Positions 27,875-35,729 of a stretch of DNA of 64,000 bases are shown in pieces. The notes beneath the pieces are model-generated. The model was not told where the DNA came from and did no database searches. It saw nothing but the letters and a program-made list of their open reading frames with translations. Made by a program: the position numbers and the translations under genes. Each line of letters begins with the position of its first letter. Within the stretch, counting starts at the first letter, position 1. This DNA comes from Ureibacillus chungkukjangi (GTDB lineage Bacteria; Bacillota; Bacilli; Bacillales_A; Planococcaceae). The stretch covers positions 124,001-188,000 of the forward strand of contig NZ_QJTJ01000004.1 in NCBI RefSeq assembly GCF_003217295.1. Reading direction: 5' to 3'.

Positions 27875-28476
27875 AGCGCTATGAAGTCTCTAACTGTCTA
27901 CTGTGCAATAGCCCAATGGATGAACCGGCAACGTGGAAAACGCTTTTAATGAATCTTTTCCCACGAACAATTTGCCTGCATTGTGAAGAAAAGTTTGAGC
28001 CCTATGAAAACACTGATGCCGATAGCATGTCTCTCTATAAATATAATGAGCAGATGAAAGACTTCTTACATCACTATAAGTTCATGCATGACATTCTCCT
28101 AGCCAAGGTATTCAGGCACCAAATACGTCAGCATCTCGTAAAGAAAAAGGAGATTATCGGCGCAATCCCAATGCATCCTGAAAAGCAAAAGGAAAGGACA
28201 TTTTCACATGTGGACGAATTACTAAAAGCAGCCAACATCAGCTACCAAAGTCCGCTTGAAAAAATTACTATTGAATCACAGGCGGAAAAAACACGAGAAG
28301 AGCGACTTAACACCCCACCGATATTTGCATTAAAGGCTAATCAAGCTTTGAAGAATAAATCCTTCATATTAGTCGATGACATCTATACAACAGGAACCAC
28401 CCTTAATCACGCAAAACACATTTTACTTGAGGCTGGAGCCAAATCAGTCACAACTTTTACATTGATTCGAGGGTAA
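27871..28476 (+). CDS. comFC: Competence protein ComFC (phosphoribosyltransferase-like)
   Basis: A 201-residue ComF-family protein. The N-terminal zinc-finger-like part (about 7-45) has CLLCNSPM and ICLHCEEKF; the C-terminal part is a PRTase-like domain with the PRPP-binding loop FILVDDIYTTGTTLN (about 168-182). It is needed for DNA uptake with ComFA, but its exact reaction is unknown. It is translated from the ATGA overlap with comFA. No strong terminator follows, and a sigma-D promoter lies in the next spacer. Confidence 0.92.
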   Translation: MKRYEVSNCLLCNSPMDEPATWKTLLMNLFPRTICLHCEEKFEPYENTDADSMSLYKYNEQMKDFLHHYKFMHDILLAKVFRHQIRQHLVKKKEIIGAIPMHPEKQKERTFSHVDELLKAANISYQSPLEKITIESQAEKTREERLNTPPIFALKANQALKNKSFILVDDIYTTGTTLNHAKHILLEAGAKSVTTFTLIRG

Positions 28477-28500
28477 TTAAAAACATTTTGTAAAAACGGT

Positions 28501-28526
28501 TAATAAAACTCAAAATCTGCCGATGA
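28501..28526 (+). promoter_or_regulatory. Sigma-D (flagellar) promoter before yvyF
   Basis: TAAT (28501-28504), a 14-bp spacer and GCCGATGA (28519-28526) approximate the SigD consensus TAAA-N14-GCCGATAT, about 65 bases before yvyF. The site fits the FlgM/SigD feedback known from B. subtilis. Confidence 0.6.
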
Positions 28527-28590
28527 TTTAAGTAAGAGAAACTATTTACCTATAAAATGAATTACGAGTTATGTAACGGAGGAAATCAAA

Positions 28591-29004
28591 ATGGGAGAAT
28601 TAAGAAATTGCCCAACATGTGGAGATTTTTTCAACTTCACTGGTGTTAGAGATGTATGCCATAAATGTGTACAAAGTGAAGAAGAACAATATCAAGTAGT
28701 CTATAGTTTTTTACGCAAACGCGAAAACCGCGCAGCAACAGTAGAACGAATTGTAGAAGTAACTGGTGTGAAAGAAGAATTATTATACAAATGGGTCCGA
28801 AAAAACCGCCTACAACCAGCAATGTTCCCGAATTTGGGCTATCCTTGTGATAATTGTGGGAGTTTAACAAAACAGGGAAAACTCTGTGAGAACTGTCAAA
28901 ATGATTTGAAAGCAGAATTACGTACATTCGAAGCAGCTAAAGAATTTAGAAGTAGCGTAGAAAATAGTGAAAAAGGTACTTATTTATCTGATAGAAAGAG
29001 ATAA
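28591..29004 (+). CDS. yvyF: Flagellar operon protein YvyF
   Basis: A 137-residue protein with two Cys pairs near the N-terminus (NCPTCGDFF, CHKCVQSEE) and two more in the middle (PCDNCGSLT, LCENCQND), suggesting two zinc knuckles around a helical wHTH-like part (VERIVEVTGVKEELLYKWVRKNRL). This is the YvyF/TIGR03826 flagellar-operon family. In B. subtilis it precedes flgM as here; its role in flagellar gene control is not well defined. A GGAGG ribosome site precedes the ATG. Confidence 0.88.
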   Translation: MGELRNCPTCGDFFNFTGVRDVCHKCVQSEEEQYQVVYSFLRKRENRAATVERIVEVTGVKEELLYKWVRKNRLQPAMFPNLGYPCDNCGSLTKQGKLCENCQNDLKAELRTFEAAKEFRSSVENSEKGTYLSDRKR

Positions 29005-29011
29005 ATAATTT

Positions 29012-29100
29012 AACTCACATGAATATTGCTTAATATTTCCTAAGAATTGTCCATTTAACGAAACAATTCATAGGAAAAAAGCATATAATGTGAGTTTTTT
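29012..29100 (+). terminator. Long compound hairpin between yvyF and flgM
   Basis: Outer arms AACTCACAT (29012-29020) and ATGTGAGTT pair; inner arms TTCCTAAGAATTGT and ACAATTCATAGGAA pair around a small loop; six T residues follow. The stem is far longer than an ordinary terminator. It could terminate read-through from comF/yvyF and so separate flgM expression from it. Confidence 0.75.
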
Positions 29101-29173
29101 CATTTAAAACGTTAATATTTTTAATATATAACCGAAATTAACTATAGAAAGAAAATTGCAAGGAGGGATTACT

Positions 29174-29437
29174 ATGAAAATTACATCATTTGGTGTGAAT
29201 TCCGTTAACCCGTATAATAAACAACAAAAAAACTTAAAAGCAGCTGAAAGTAAAAGCGTGGCAGCAACTGATAAAATCGAAATCTCGTCTGCTGCAAAAG
29301 AAATGTCTGCATCATCAACCTACAGCACTGAAAGAGCACAAAAAATTCAACAATTAAAAGAACAAATCCACTCTGGAAATTATCAGGTTGACTCTAGAAA
29401 AGTTGCCGAGGATATGCTGAACTACTATCGTAAATAA
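29174..29437 (+). CDS. flgM: Anti-sigma-D factor FlgM
   Basis: An 87-residue protein with a disordered N-terminal half and a C-terminal sigma-binding helical part (AQKIQQLKEQIHSGNYQVDSRKVAEDM in short overlapping motifs). FlgM binds SigD until the hook is complete and so delays late flagellar genes. I chose ATG 29174, 7-8 bases after AAGGAGGG, over an ATG 18 bases upstream. The next gene is its usual partner flgN. Confidence 0.92.
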   Translation: MKITSFGVNSVNPYNKQQKNLKAAESKSVAATDKIEISSAAKEMSASSTYSTERAQKIQQLKEQIHSGNYQVDSRKVAEDMLNYYRK

Positions 29438-29466
29438 TTCATTTTTAATAAAAGGAGATTACAACT

Positions 29467-29967
29467 ATGTCAGTCCAATTGATTGTCTCTATTTTAGAGA
29501 AGCTAGAAAAAATGCATAAAAGTTTGCTTGAACTAAGCCTTGCTAAAACAGAGCTAGTAAAAAAGGGCGACATGGAGGGTCTCGATACAATTATTAAAAA
29601 TGAGCAATCACATGTAGCAGCGATCGAAGTACTTGAGAAACAGCGTCTGCAAATGGTAACGGATTACCTTCGAGCAAAAGGAATTGCTCTTGCCGACACT
29701 CCAACTGTAGCTGATGTAATCGAAGCTGCTGAAAATCAAGAAGAACGAAATCAATTAAACGAGCTAAGTAACCAACTATTATTAGTAATAGCAGATTTAC
29801 GAAAACAAAATGAGCTAAATCAGCAGCTTGTTTTTCAATCTCTAAAATTTGTCAATATGACATTAGATATGATGAGACCGCAGCCGGAGCAAATCAATTA
29901 CTCTGGAAACCAGACAGCGGATCAAAATAATGCTGCGAAGAAATCTATTTTTGATTCACAAGCTTAA
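29467..29967 (+). CDS. flgN: Flagellar chaperone FlgN
   Basis: A 166-residue helical protein (YvyG) with a FlgN-type heptad pattern throughout, starting VSILEKLEKMHKSLLELSLAKTELV. FlgN is the export chaperone for the hook-filament junction proteins FlgK and FlgL, encoded just downstream. The short Gln/Asn-rich tail is variable. An AAAAGGAG ribosome site precedes the ATG. Confidence 0.88.
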   Translation: MSVQLIVSILEKLEKMHKSLLELSLAKTELVKKGDMEGLDTIIKNEQSHVAAIEVLEKQRLQMVTDYLRAKGIALADTPTVADVIEAAENQEERNQLNELSNQLLLVIADLRKQNELNQQLVFQSLKFVNMTLDMMRPQPEQINYSGNQTADQNNAAKKSIFDSQA

Positions 29968-30032
29968 AATTGCGGCTCGAAACAACCAATAACATAAAAA
30001 CTATTATTCTATTTAAATAAGGAGGAGACTTC

Positions 30033-31598
30033 ATGCGCTCCACATTTATGGGTTTAGAAGCAAGTAAGCGCGGTCTATATACGCAACAAAGCGCTCTATA
30101 TACAACAGGTCATAACATTGCTAATGCCAATTCAGTTGGATATTCACGTCAGCAGGTGAATATGTCACCAACTTTAGGCTATCCAGGTATGGGCTTAAAT
30201 GCGCCAACAACTGCAGGGTATATCGGTACTGGAGTAGAAGCTACTTCTGTTCAACGTGTCCGTGATGATTTTACTGATAAGCAGTACCGACAAGAAACAA
30301 ATAAATTAGGTTATTGGGAAGCCAAATCTAATTCAATCACTCAAATGGAAGATATTTTAAAAGAGCCATCTGATTATGGATTAGCTGAATCTTTAAATCA
30401 ATTTTGGAATTCCTTACAGGATTTAAACGTAAATCCTGAAAATGGTGGTGCCCGTGCAGTAGTTATTCAACGAGGGATTGCAGTGGCGGATTCTTTTAAC
30501 TATATGCATAGCTCAATCCAGCAAATTAAAGAAAATACAGGAGCAGAAATCGGGATTTTAACGAAAGATGTAAACTCAATTCTGCAGCAGATTGCAAGCT
30601 TAAATGAACAAATTAAATCGATAGAACCAAATGGCTATATGCCGAATGACTTATATGATGCACGTGATAACCTATTAGATCAACTTTCAACACATATCCC
30701 AATTGAAACGTCTAAGGTGCCATCTGGAGGAAACTCGCTAGCTATTGCTGAAGGTTCTATTACGGTATCTCTTAAACTAAAAGATGGAACAAAAGTAACC
30801 TTAGTAGAAGGTCGTAACTATTCTCAGCTTCAAAATGCAGGTGAAAATACTGAACCTGATGGTGTTACTCCTAATGGGATGATTACAGGCCTTAATGTTC
30901 TTAAAACTGACGGCACGATTGAATCGATAGGTGTCAACGAATTGAGTGATTTAGGGAAATATAAATCACTAGTAGATTCGTATGGCTACTCAACTGATGG
31001 AAGTGGTAATCCTGGTACAGAAAAAGGATTAATCCCTGACATGCTAAATAAGTTAGACTTAATGGCGCAATCATTTGCTACTGCGTTTAATGCTATTCAT
31101 AAAGAGGGGACAGATTTAGCAGGAGTCAATGGACAAGCTTTCTTTGTTCAAAATGGAAAAATTGATGAGACTGGTATCACTGCTGGAAATATATATGTTT
31201 CACAAGGCTTGATAGACAATCCAAATCTGATTGCCGCTTCTGACTCAACTGCTGGAAATGCAGAAACAGGAAACGGAAAACAAGCATTAAAACTTGCTAA
31301 CATGAAATTTAATAGTCTATCTGACTTAGGTGGTGTAAGCGTACAGACCTACTTTGAGGGTGTAATTGGTCAGCTAGGAGTAGATGGGCAACAGGCAGCT
31401 CGCTTGCAATATAATTCAATAACATTGCAGCAAGCTGTAACTGAACGTCGTGCATCGATTAGTTCAGTATCTTTAGACGAAGAAATGACAAATATGATTA
31501 CATTCCAGCAAGCGTATAATGCCAATGCTCGTATGATTTCAGTTATTGATGAAACATTAGATAAAATCATCAATGGAATGGGCAGAGTGGGATTATAA
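30033..31598 (+). CDS. flgK: Flagellar hook-filament junction protein FlgK (HAP1)
   Basis: A 521-residue axial protein. The N-terminal signature FMGLEASKRGLYTQQSALYT then GHNIANANSVGYSRQ is the flg_bb_rod motif; the C-terminus (MTNMITFQQAYNANARMISV) is the flagellar C-terminal coiled-coil. Middle residues form the D1-D2 domains. FlgK is exported by the flagellar type III system and joins hook to filament. It is 17 bases ahead of flgL and preceded by AGGAGGAG. Confidence 0.96.
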   Translation: MRSTFMGLEASKRGLYTQQSALYTTGHNIANANSVGYSRQQVNMSPTLGYPGMGLNAPTTAGYIGTGVEATSVQRVRDDFTDKQYRQETNKLGYWEAKSNSITQMEDILKEPSDYGLAESLNQFWNSLQDLNVNPENGGARAVVIQRGIAVADSFNYMHSSIQQIKENTGAEIGILTKDVNSILQQIASLNEQIKSIEPNGYMPNDLYDARDNLLDQLSTHIPIETSKVPSGGNSLAIAEGSITVSLKLKDGTKVTLVEGRNYSQLQNAGENTEPDGVTPNGMITGLNVLKTDGTIESIGVNELSDLGKYKSLVDSYGYSTDGSGNPGTEKGLIPDMLNKLDLMAQSFATAFNAIHKEGTDLAGVNGQAFFVQNGKIDETGITAGNIYVSQGLIDNPNLIAASDSTAGNAETGNGKQALKLANMKFNSLSDLGGVSVQTYFEGVIGQLGVDGQQAARLQYNSITLQQAVTERRASISSVSLDEEMTNMITFQQAYNANARMISVIDETLDKIINGMGRVGL

Positions 31599-31614
31599 TA
31601 GGAGGTTAAAATAA

Positions 31615-32502
31615 ATGCGTGTAACCCAATCAATGCTTTCGGGTAATCTGCTACGTAACTTATCAAATAATTACGGTAAGTTAGGTCAATTACAAGAACA
31701 GATTAATACAGGGAAAAAAGTAAATCGTCCTTCTGATGATCCAGTAGTAGCAATGAAGGGCATTAAATATAGAACTGAACTAAATAATGTTGAACAATTT
31801 TCTCGTAACATCGGGGAAGCATATAACTGGTTAGATACAACGGATGACACGTTCGATAAAATTGGAGAGACTATGCAACGTGCCAATGAATTAATGGTAC
31901 AAGCTTCTAGTGATACTTCTACACCAGAGGATCGTCAAAAAATAGATAGTGAGCTACAGCAACTAAGAGAGCATATTCAAAATCTTGCGAACACAAAAGT
32001 TGGTGAGCGATACATCTTTAGTGGGACGAAGACGAAAACTGCTCCTTTCCAAAAGGAAACAGGCTATGATGCAAACTTAGAGGACCCAGCTTTCCAAAAA
32101 TCAATTGATATCGAAGTATTTGACGGAATTAATTTACAGGTTAATACGACACCTATTAAATTATTTAAAGAAATTGATCAGATGTTTGAACAAATTAGCA
32201 CGGAAATTAATGCAGGGACAACAGGGGAACAATTATCAGCCCATTTAACAACGATTGATAATAATATGAACAAATTATTAACTACTCGTGCTGATATTGG
32301 TGCTCGCCAAAATCGTGTAGAATTAATGGATTCAAGACTTCAATCTCAAGAAATTATTGCGACAAAACGAATGTCAGATAATGAGGATATTGATTACGAA
32401 AAAGCGATTGTTGAGATGACAACACAAGAATCAATTCTTCGTGCTGCTTTATCAGTAGGGGCAAAAATAATTCAACCAACTCTATCTGACTTTTTAAGAT
32501 AA
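31615..32502 (+). CDS. flgL: Flagellar hook-filament junction protein FlgL (HAP3)
   Basis: A 295-residue flagellin-like protein. The N-terminus MRVTQSMLSGNLLRNLSNNYG and INTGKKVNRPSDDPVVAMKG, and the C-terminal EKAIVEMTTQESILRAALSV, are the D0/D1 flagellin-type coiled coils of FlgL. It sits between FlgK and the filament. A hairpin follows at once, which may reduce transcription into yviE. Confidence 0.95.
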   Translation: MRVTQSMLSGNLLRNLSNNYGKLGQLQEQINTGKKVNRPSDDPVVAMKGIKYRTELNNVEQFSRNIGEAYNWLDTTDDTFDKIGETMQRANELMVQASSDTSTPEDRQKIDSELQQLREHIQNLANTKVGERYIFSGTKTKTAPFQKETGYDANLEDPAFQKSIDIEVFDGINLQVNTTPIKLFKEIDQMFEQISTEINAGTTGEQLSAHLTTIDNNMNKLLTTRADIGARQNRVELMDSRLQSQEIIATKRMSDNEDIDYEKAIVEMTTQESILRAALSVGAKIIQPTLSDFLR

Positions 32503-32506
32503 TTTT

Positions 32507-32540
32507 AAGCGTTTGGACATTTGCTCCAAACGCTTTCTTT
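32507..32540 (+). terminator. Hairpin between flgL and yviE (attenuator-like)
   Basis: A perfect 11-bp stem AAGCGTTTGGA/TCCAAACGCTT with a 7-nt loop and a short TCTTT tail. The tail is weak, so partial read-through is likely. Confidence 0.65.
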
Positions 32541-32554
32541 AAAGGGTGAAAAAT

Positions 32555-33109
32555 ATGAATATCCCAAAATTACAGCTTGAATCTACAAAAGCTCAAATTG
32601 GACTTACAACTCAAAAACCAGTACAAGAAATTGAACAGCCTAAAGCGAATCTAGATCTCCAGCAGCCTCAAGCTAAAATGTCCATGGAAACAACTAAATC
32701 ACAGCTTTCAATTGATGCTGTACAAGCAAGAGAAAGCTTAGATTTGAAAAGTTCAATGAGTCGAACAGCTGAAGTAGCGCAATACAGCCTTCAACAAGCT
32801 ATGGAAGGTGTTGCAAGACGAGCAGAAGAGGGGAATGAATTGATGCGGATTGAAAATGGTGGAAATCCAATTGCCGATCAGGCAAAAAGAAGAGGGAAAC
32901 AGCCTTATTCAAGTATAAACATTAAGTTCATTCCCCAAGCTGATAGCGTAAATATTAACTTTCAACCTGGGAAAGTTGACATTCGAGTTGAACCCCAAAA
33001 AGTAATTAATAATACAACTATTAATAAGCCTGTACACAACTATACGCCAGGTAAAGTAAAGGTAGAATTATTACAAGCACCATCATTAAAAATTGACTGG
33101 TCTGTATAA
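32555..33109 (+). CDS. yviE: YviE, DUF6470 family flagellar-cluster protein
   Basis: A 184-residue soluble protein conserved between flgL and fliW in Bacillales. It begins with repeated short units of the type PKLQLESTKAQIGL, KANLDLQQPQAKMSMETTKS, giving an amphipathic strand pattern, and ends with a beta-rich part (KFIPQADSVNINFQPGKVDI). No enzyme motif is seen and its function is unknown. The ATG at 32555, 9 bases after AAAGGG, is preferred over a GTG at 32546 inside the ribosome site. Confidence 0.82.
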   Translation: MNIPKLQLESTKAQIGLTTQKPVQEIEQPKANLDLQQPQAKMSMETTKSQLSIDAVQARESLDLKSSMSRTAEVAQYSLQQAMEGVARRAEEGNELMRIENGGNPIADQAKRRGKQPYSSINIKFIPQADSVNINFQPGKVDIRVEPQKVINNTTINKPVHNYTPGKVKVELLQAPSLKIDWSV

Positions 33110-33126
33110 AAGAAGGAGCTAAGAAG

Positions 33127-33564
33127 ATGAAATTAAAAACAGCATATATGGGAGAAGTAGAAATCGATTCAAAGGACACGCTCAAATTTGAACATGGGAT
33201 ACCAGGATTTGAGACAGAAAAAGAATTTATTTTATTACCTATAGAAGAAAATAGTATATTTCAGGTTCTTCAATCAGTCCAAACAGAAAATTTAGCATTT
33301 ATAATCACGAGCCCCTATTCAATAATTTCGGAATATAATTTTAATCTTGATGAGGCGACAGTTAAAGCTCTAGATATTCAGCATGAAAATGAAGTTGCGG
33401 TATTTGTCATTGTTTCACTTAAAGATTCATTGGCTAATTCTACTGTGAATTTAAAAGCACCGATTGTTTTAAACACTTATAACAAAAAAGTAAAACAAGT
33501 CATATTAGATAACGAAGCCTATAGTGTTCGTCATAAACTCTCTTTAGAAAGTGAAAAGGGGTGA
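33127..33564 (+). CDS. fliW: Flagellar assembly factor FliW
   Basis: A 145-residue beta-barrel protein (YviF). FliW motifs are FEHGIPGFETEKEFILLPIE, FIITSPYSI and NLKAPIVLNTYNKK. FliW binds either flagellin or CsrA; when flagellin is exported, freed FliW captures CsrA and releases hag mRNA for translation. csrA starts 4 bases after its stop and hag follows, so the whole switch is encoded together. Confidence 0.95.
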   Translation: MKLKTAYMGEVEIDSKDTLKFEHGIPGFETEKEFILLPIEENSIFQVLQSVQTENLAFIITSPYSIISEYNFNLDEATVKALDIQHENEVAVFVIVSLKDSLANSTVNLKAPIVLNTYNKKVKQVILDNEAYSVRHKLSLESEKG

Positions 33565-33568
33565 AGAA

Positions 33569-33781
33569 ATGTTAGTACTTTCACGTAAAGTAGGAGAAAC
33601 AATTTGGATTGGTGAGAATGTTGAAATCGTCATTTCTGAAGTACAGGGAGAACAAGTGAAAATAGGAATTAGAGCTCCTAGAAGTATTAATGTTATTCGA
33701 GGTGAGCTAAGACAGGATGTATTGAATAATAATACAGAGGCAGTTGTTACGAATTTGGATTTATTAAAAAAGCAAAAATAG
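33569..33781 (+). CDS. csrA: Translational repressor CsrA
   Basis: A 70-residue RNA-binding protein: MLVLSRKVGETIWIG, then VKIGIRAPRSINVIRGEL with the RNA-contacting Arg, as in all CsrA proteins. It dimerises and binds GGA motifs. The target is very likely the hag leader downstream, where a GGA-loop hairpin and the Shine-Dalgarno sequence form the two-site arrangement known from B. subtilis. ATG 33569 follows AAAAGGGGTGAAGA; an upstream ATG at 33551 overlaps fliW and is not used. Confidence 0.95.
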   Translation: MLVLSRKVGETIWIGENVEIVISEVQGEQVKIGIRAPRSINVIRGELRQDVLNNNTEAVVTNLDLLKKQK

Positions 33782-33786
33782 TTTAC

Positions 33787-33829
33787 CCCCCCATTTAGTA
33801 TACTGAGACCTTAATAAGTGGGGTATTTT
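33787..33829 (+). terminator. Probable terminator after csrA
   Basis: The stem CCCCATTTA/TAAGTGGGG is followed by TATTTTC. A run of seven C at the 5' side makes the base of the stem imperfect. Confidence 0.5.
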
Positions 33830-33916
33830 CTTAGAAATAAATATAAAGATTAAACTTTAAAACAAAATATAAAAATACTCATATGAAAAATATTAAAAAA
33901 AGTTTTATAAAGCTAT

Positions 33917-33943
33917 TAAACAAAATAGAGTGCGTCCGATATT
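33917..33943 (+). promoter_or_regulatory. Sigma-D promoter of hag
   Basis: TAAA (33917-33920), a 15-bp spacer and CCGATATT (33936-33943) match the SigD consensus closely, about 115 bases before the flagellin start. Confidence 0.85.
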
Positions 33944-34013
33944 AATAGTGTAAGGTAAGAGAAACAAGTTCGGCCGGCTAGCTTCTCTACTTACAACAAA
34001 AACAAAACTAATT

Positions 34014-34050
34014 GCTCACATGGACGTGAGCCTTACATTCCAAGGAGGAA
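34014..34050 (+). promoter_or_regulatory. CsrA-binding leader of hag mRNA
   Basis: A hairpin GCTCAC-ATGGAC-GTGAGC (34014-34031) displays GGA in its loop, and the second GGA lies in the Shine-Dalgarno AAGGAGGAA (34042-34050). This is the two-site layout through which CsrA blocks hag translation in B. subtilis. Binding here is inferred from structure. Confidence 0.72.
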
Positions 34051-34056
34051 ATTATA

Positions 34057-35579
34057 ATGAGAATCAATCACAATATCGCAGCTTTAAACACACACCGTCA
34101 GTTAAACACTGCATCAACACAACAATCAAAATCTATGGAGAAATTATCTTCAGGTCTTCGTATTAACCGTGCTGGAGATGACGCTGCAGGTCTAGCAATC
34201 TCTGAAAAAATGCGTGGACAAGTACGTGGACTAGAGCAAGCTTCACGTAACTCTCAAGATGGTATTTCTATGATTCAAACTGCTGAGGGTGCTTTAAACG
34301 AAACACATGACATTCTTCAACGTATGCGTGAATTAACAGTTCAAAGTAATAATGATACTAACACTGCAGATGACCGTGCAGAAATCCAAAAAGAAATTGG
34401 ACAATTAGTTCAAGAAGTTGATGGGATTGCACAACGTACAGAATTTAATACAAAGAATTTATTACAAGGTAAAGTAGGACTTAAGCTTGATGCAGCGGAT
34501 AACGGGACATTAGATACACTAGCTCTTAGCTATGATGTAGATGTAACGAATGCAAAAGCTGGTACAACATATACTTTTGCCCATACAAATGATTCAAATG
34601 CAATTACATTAACTGATGGAACAACTACTCAACAGGTAACGGTTGGAACGGCTGGAGCGTTTACAGCTGGTACAGTTTTAGATTTTGACAAGCTTGGTGT
34701 CAAAATTACTTTAAAGCAAGGTGGTACTTTTGGGTCTGATGCAACAGAATTAGCATTAAATGCAAAGACCCTTATTACTGAGGATGATGCAGCACTCAAC
34801 TCTAGTGCAAAGATTCAAATTGGAGCAAATAGTAACCAAACACTTACTATCTCTATTTCAGATATGAGTGCAAGTAGTCTAGGTTCATCTGCTACTCCTG
34901 CGTTTGCATTAAATGGTGTTAATGTAACAACTCAATCTTTTGATAATAATTTAGCTGTAATTGACCAAGCAATTAAGGATGTATCAGGGGAACGTTCTAA
35001 ACTTGGTGCATACCAAAACCGTTTAGAGCACACAATTAACAACCTGAACACATCTTCTGAAAACCTAACTGCTGCGGAATCTCGTATCCGTGACGTAGAT
35101 TATGCTTTAGCTGCTTAATAGTAGTGACAAGCACAGTCGTCCTAGCTGGTAACGGCTAGCGAGTATTATCGGGTGAATTGCTGGAAACCCCTTAGAACTT
35201 TCTTCCCCACAACGTAGCTGGAAACGGCAAGCGTGAAGGGTTTAAGAAGAAGAAAGATTGGGCAATCAGCAGCCAAGCTCCTGTCTCGAAAGAGTGGAGA
35301 AGGTTCAACGACTAGGATAGACCATCTAAGGTGAAAGCTATGGTGATGAAATCCGTAGGTGAAACAATGTACATCAGCATTGTGAATCCGAAGTGCCCGA
35401 CCCCTACTAGAATGCTAGAGGGTGAAGATATAGTCTAGTCATTTGTGAAAGCAAATGTTCGCACGATGGCGAAAGAAATGATGAACCAAACAAAGAATTC
35501 TATTCTTTCTCAAGCAGCACAAGCAATGTTGGCTCAAGCTAACCAACAACCACAAGGAGTTCTACAACTTCTTCGTTAA
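34057..35579 (+). CDS. hag: Flagellin gene hag, interrupted by a group I intron
   Basis: The coding sequence is join(34057..35100, 35466..35579), giving 385 residues. Exon 1 begins MRINHNIAALNTHRQLNTAS and ends ...AESRIRDVD; exon 2 resumes MAKEMMNQTKNSI and ends GVLQLLR. Unspliced, translation would run five residues into the intron and stop at 35118, losing the C-terminal D0 helix needed for export and polymerisation. The second flagellin at 44.5-45.6 kb reads straight through the same DVD-MAKE site and gives the junction without ambiguity. D0/D1 regions are typical; the middle (about 150-290) is variable. Transcribed from a SigD promoter and probably controlled by CsrA. Flagellin is exported and forms the filament. 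Confidence 0.9.
35101..35465 (+). ncRNA. Self-splicing group I intron in hag
   Basis: A 365-nt insertion between the Asp and Met codons of hag. The exon ends in T and the intron in G, the group I rule. Core elements in order: P (AATTGCTGGAAA, 35177-) and Q (AATCAGCAGCC, 35264-) pair as P4 (TGCTG 35179-35183 with CAGCA 35267-35271); R (GTTCAACGACTAGGATA) and S (GAAGATATAGTC) pair as P7 (GACTA 35310-35314 with TAGTC 35431-35435). CTTTCTTC/GAAGAAAG extends P5, CTCC/GGAG forms P6, ACCAT/ATGGT forms P8, and CATTTG/CAAATG (35440-35457) is P9. Extra stems between P8 and P7 suggest subgroup IA. No endonuclease ORF is present. The P1 guide pairing was not resolved by eye. Confidence 0.93.
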
Positions 35580-35596
35580 TTTTAGAAAATTTGGAA

Positions 35597-35627
35597 GGGG
35601 CTCTAGTCATGCTAGGGTCTCTTTTTT
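35597..35627 (+). terminator. Rho-independent terminator of hag
   Basis: The stem GGGGCTCTAG/CTAGGGTCTC (with G-T pairs) is followed by six T residues. It is nearly the same hairpin as the one after the second flagellin, supporting a duplication that included the 3' flank. Confidence 0.88.
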
Positions 35628-35729
35628 GTTGTTATTTATTTAACACATTAAGGTTAAGATAAGATAGTTAGGTATTATTTTTCATATTTTGGTAAAATAG
35701 AATTATTAAATTTTGTCAGGGGAGATAGT

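Noticed and set aside
29110-29140. SigD promoter directly before flgM
   Set aside because: TAAT and CCGAAATT can be placed at about 15-bp spacing, but the -10 lacks the CGAT core, so the match is too weak to claim.
34057-35118. Flagellin gene read as a frameshifted or truncated pseudogene ending YALAA
   Set aside because: The missing C-terminus resumes exactly after 365 bases that carry group I intron core pairings, and the spliced frame matches the second flagellin residue for residue.
35640-35729. Left attachment site or 5' fragment of the second flagellin beside the hag terminator
   Set aside because: I looked for the first flagellin codons, the ribosome site and a match to the right junction here and in the other spacers of the element and saw none; weak T-rich similarity is not evidence.
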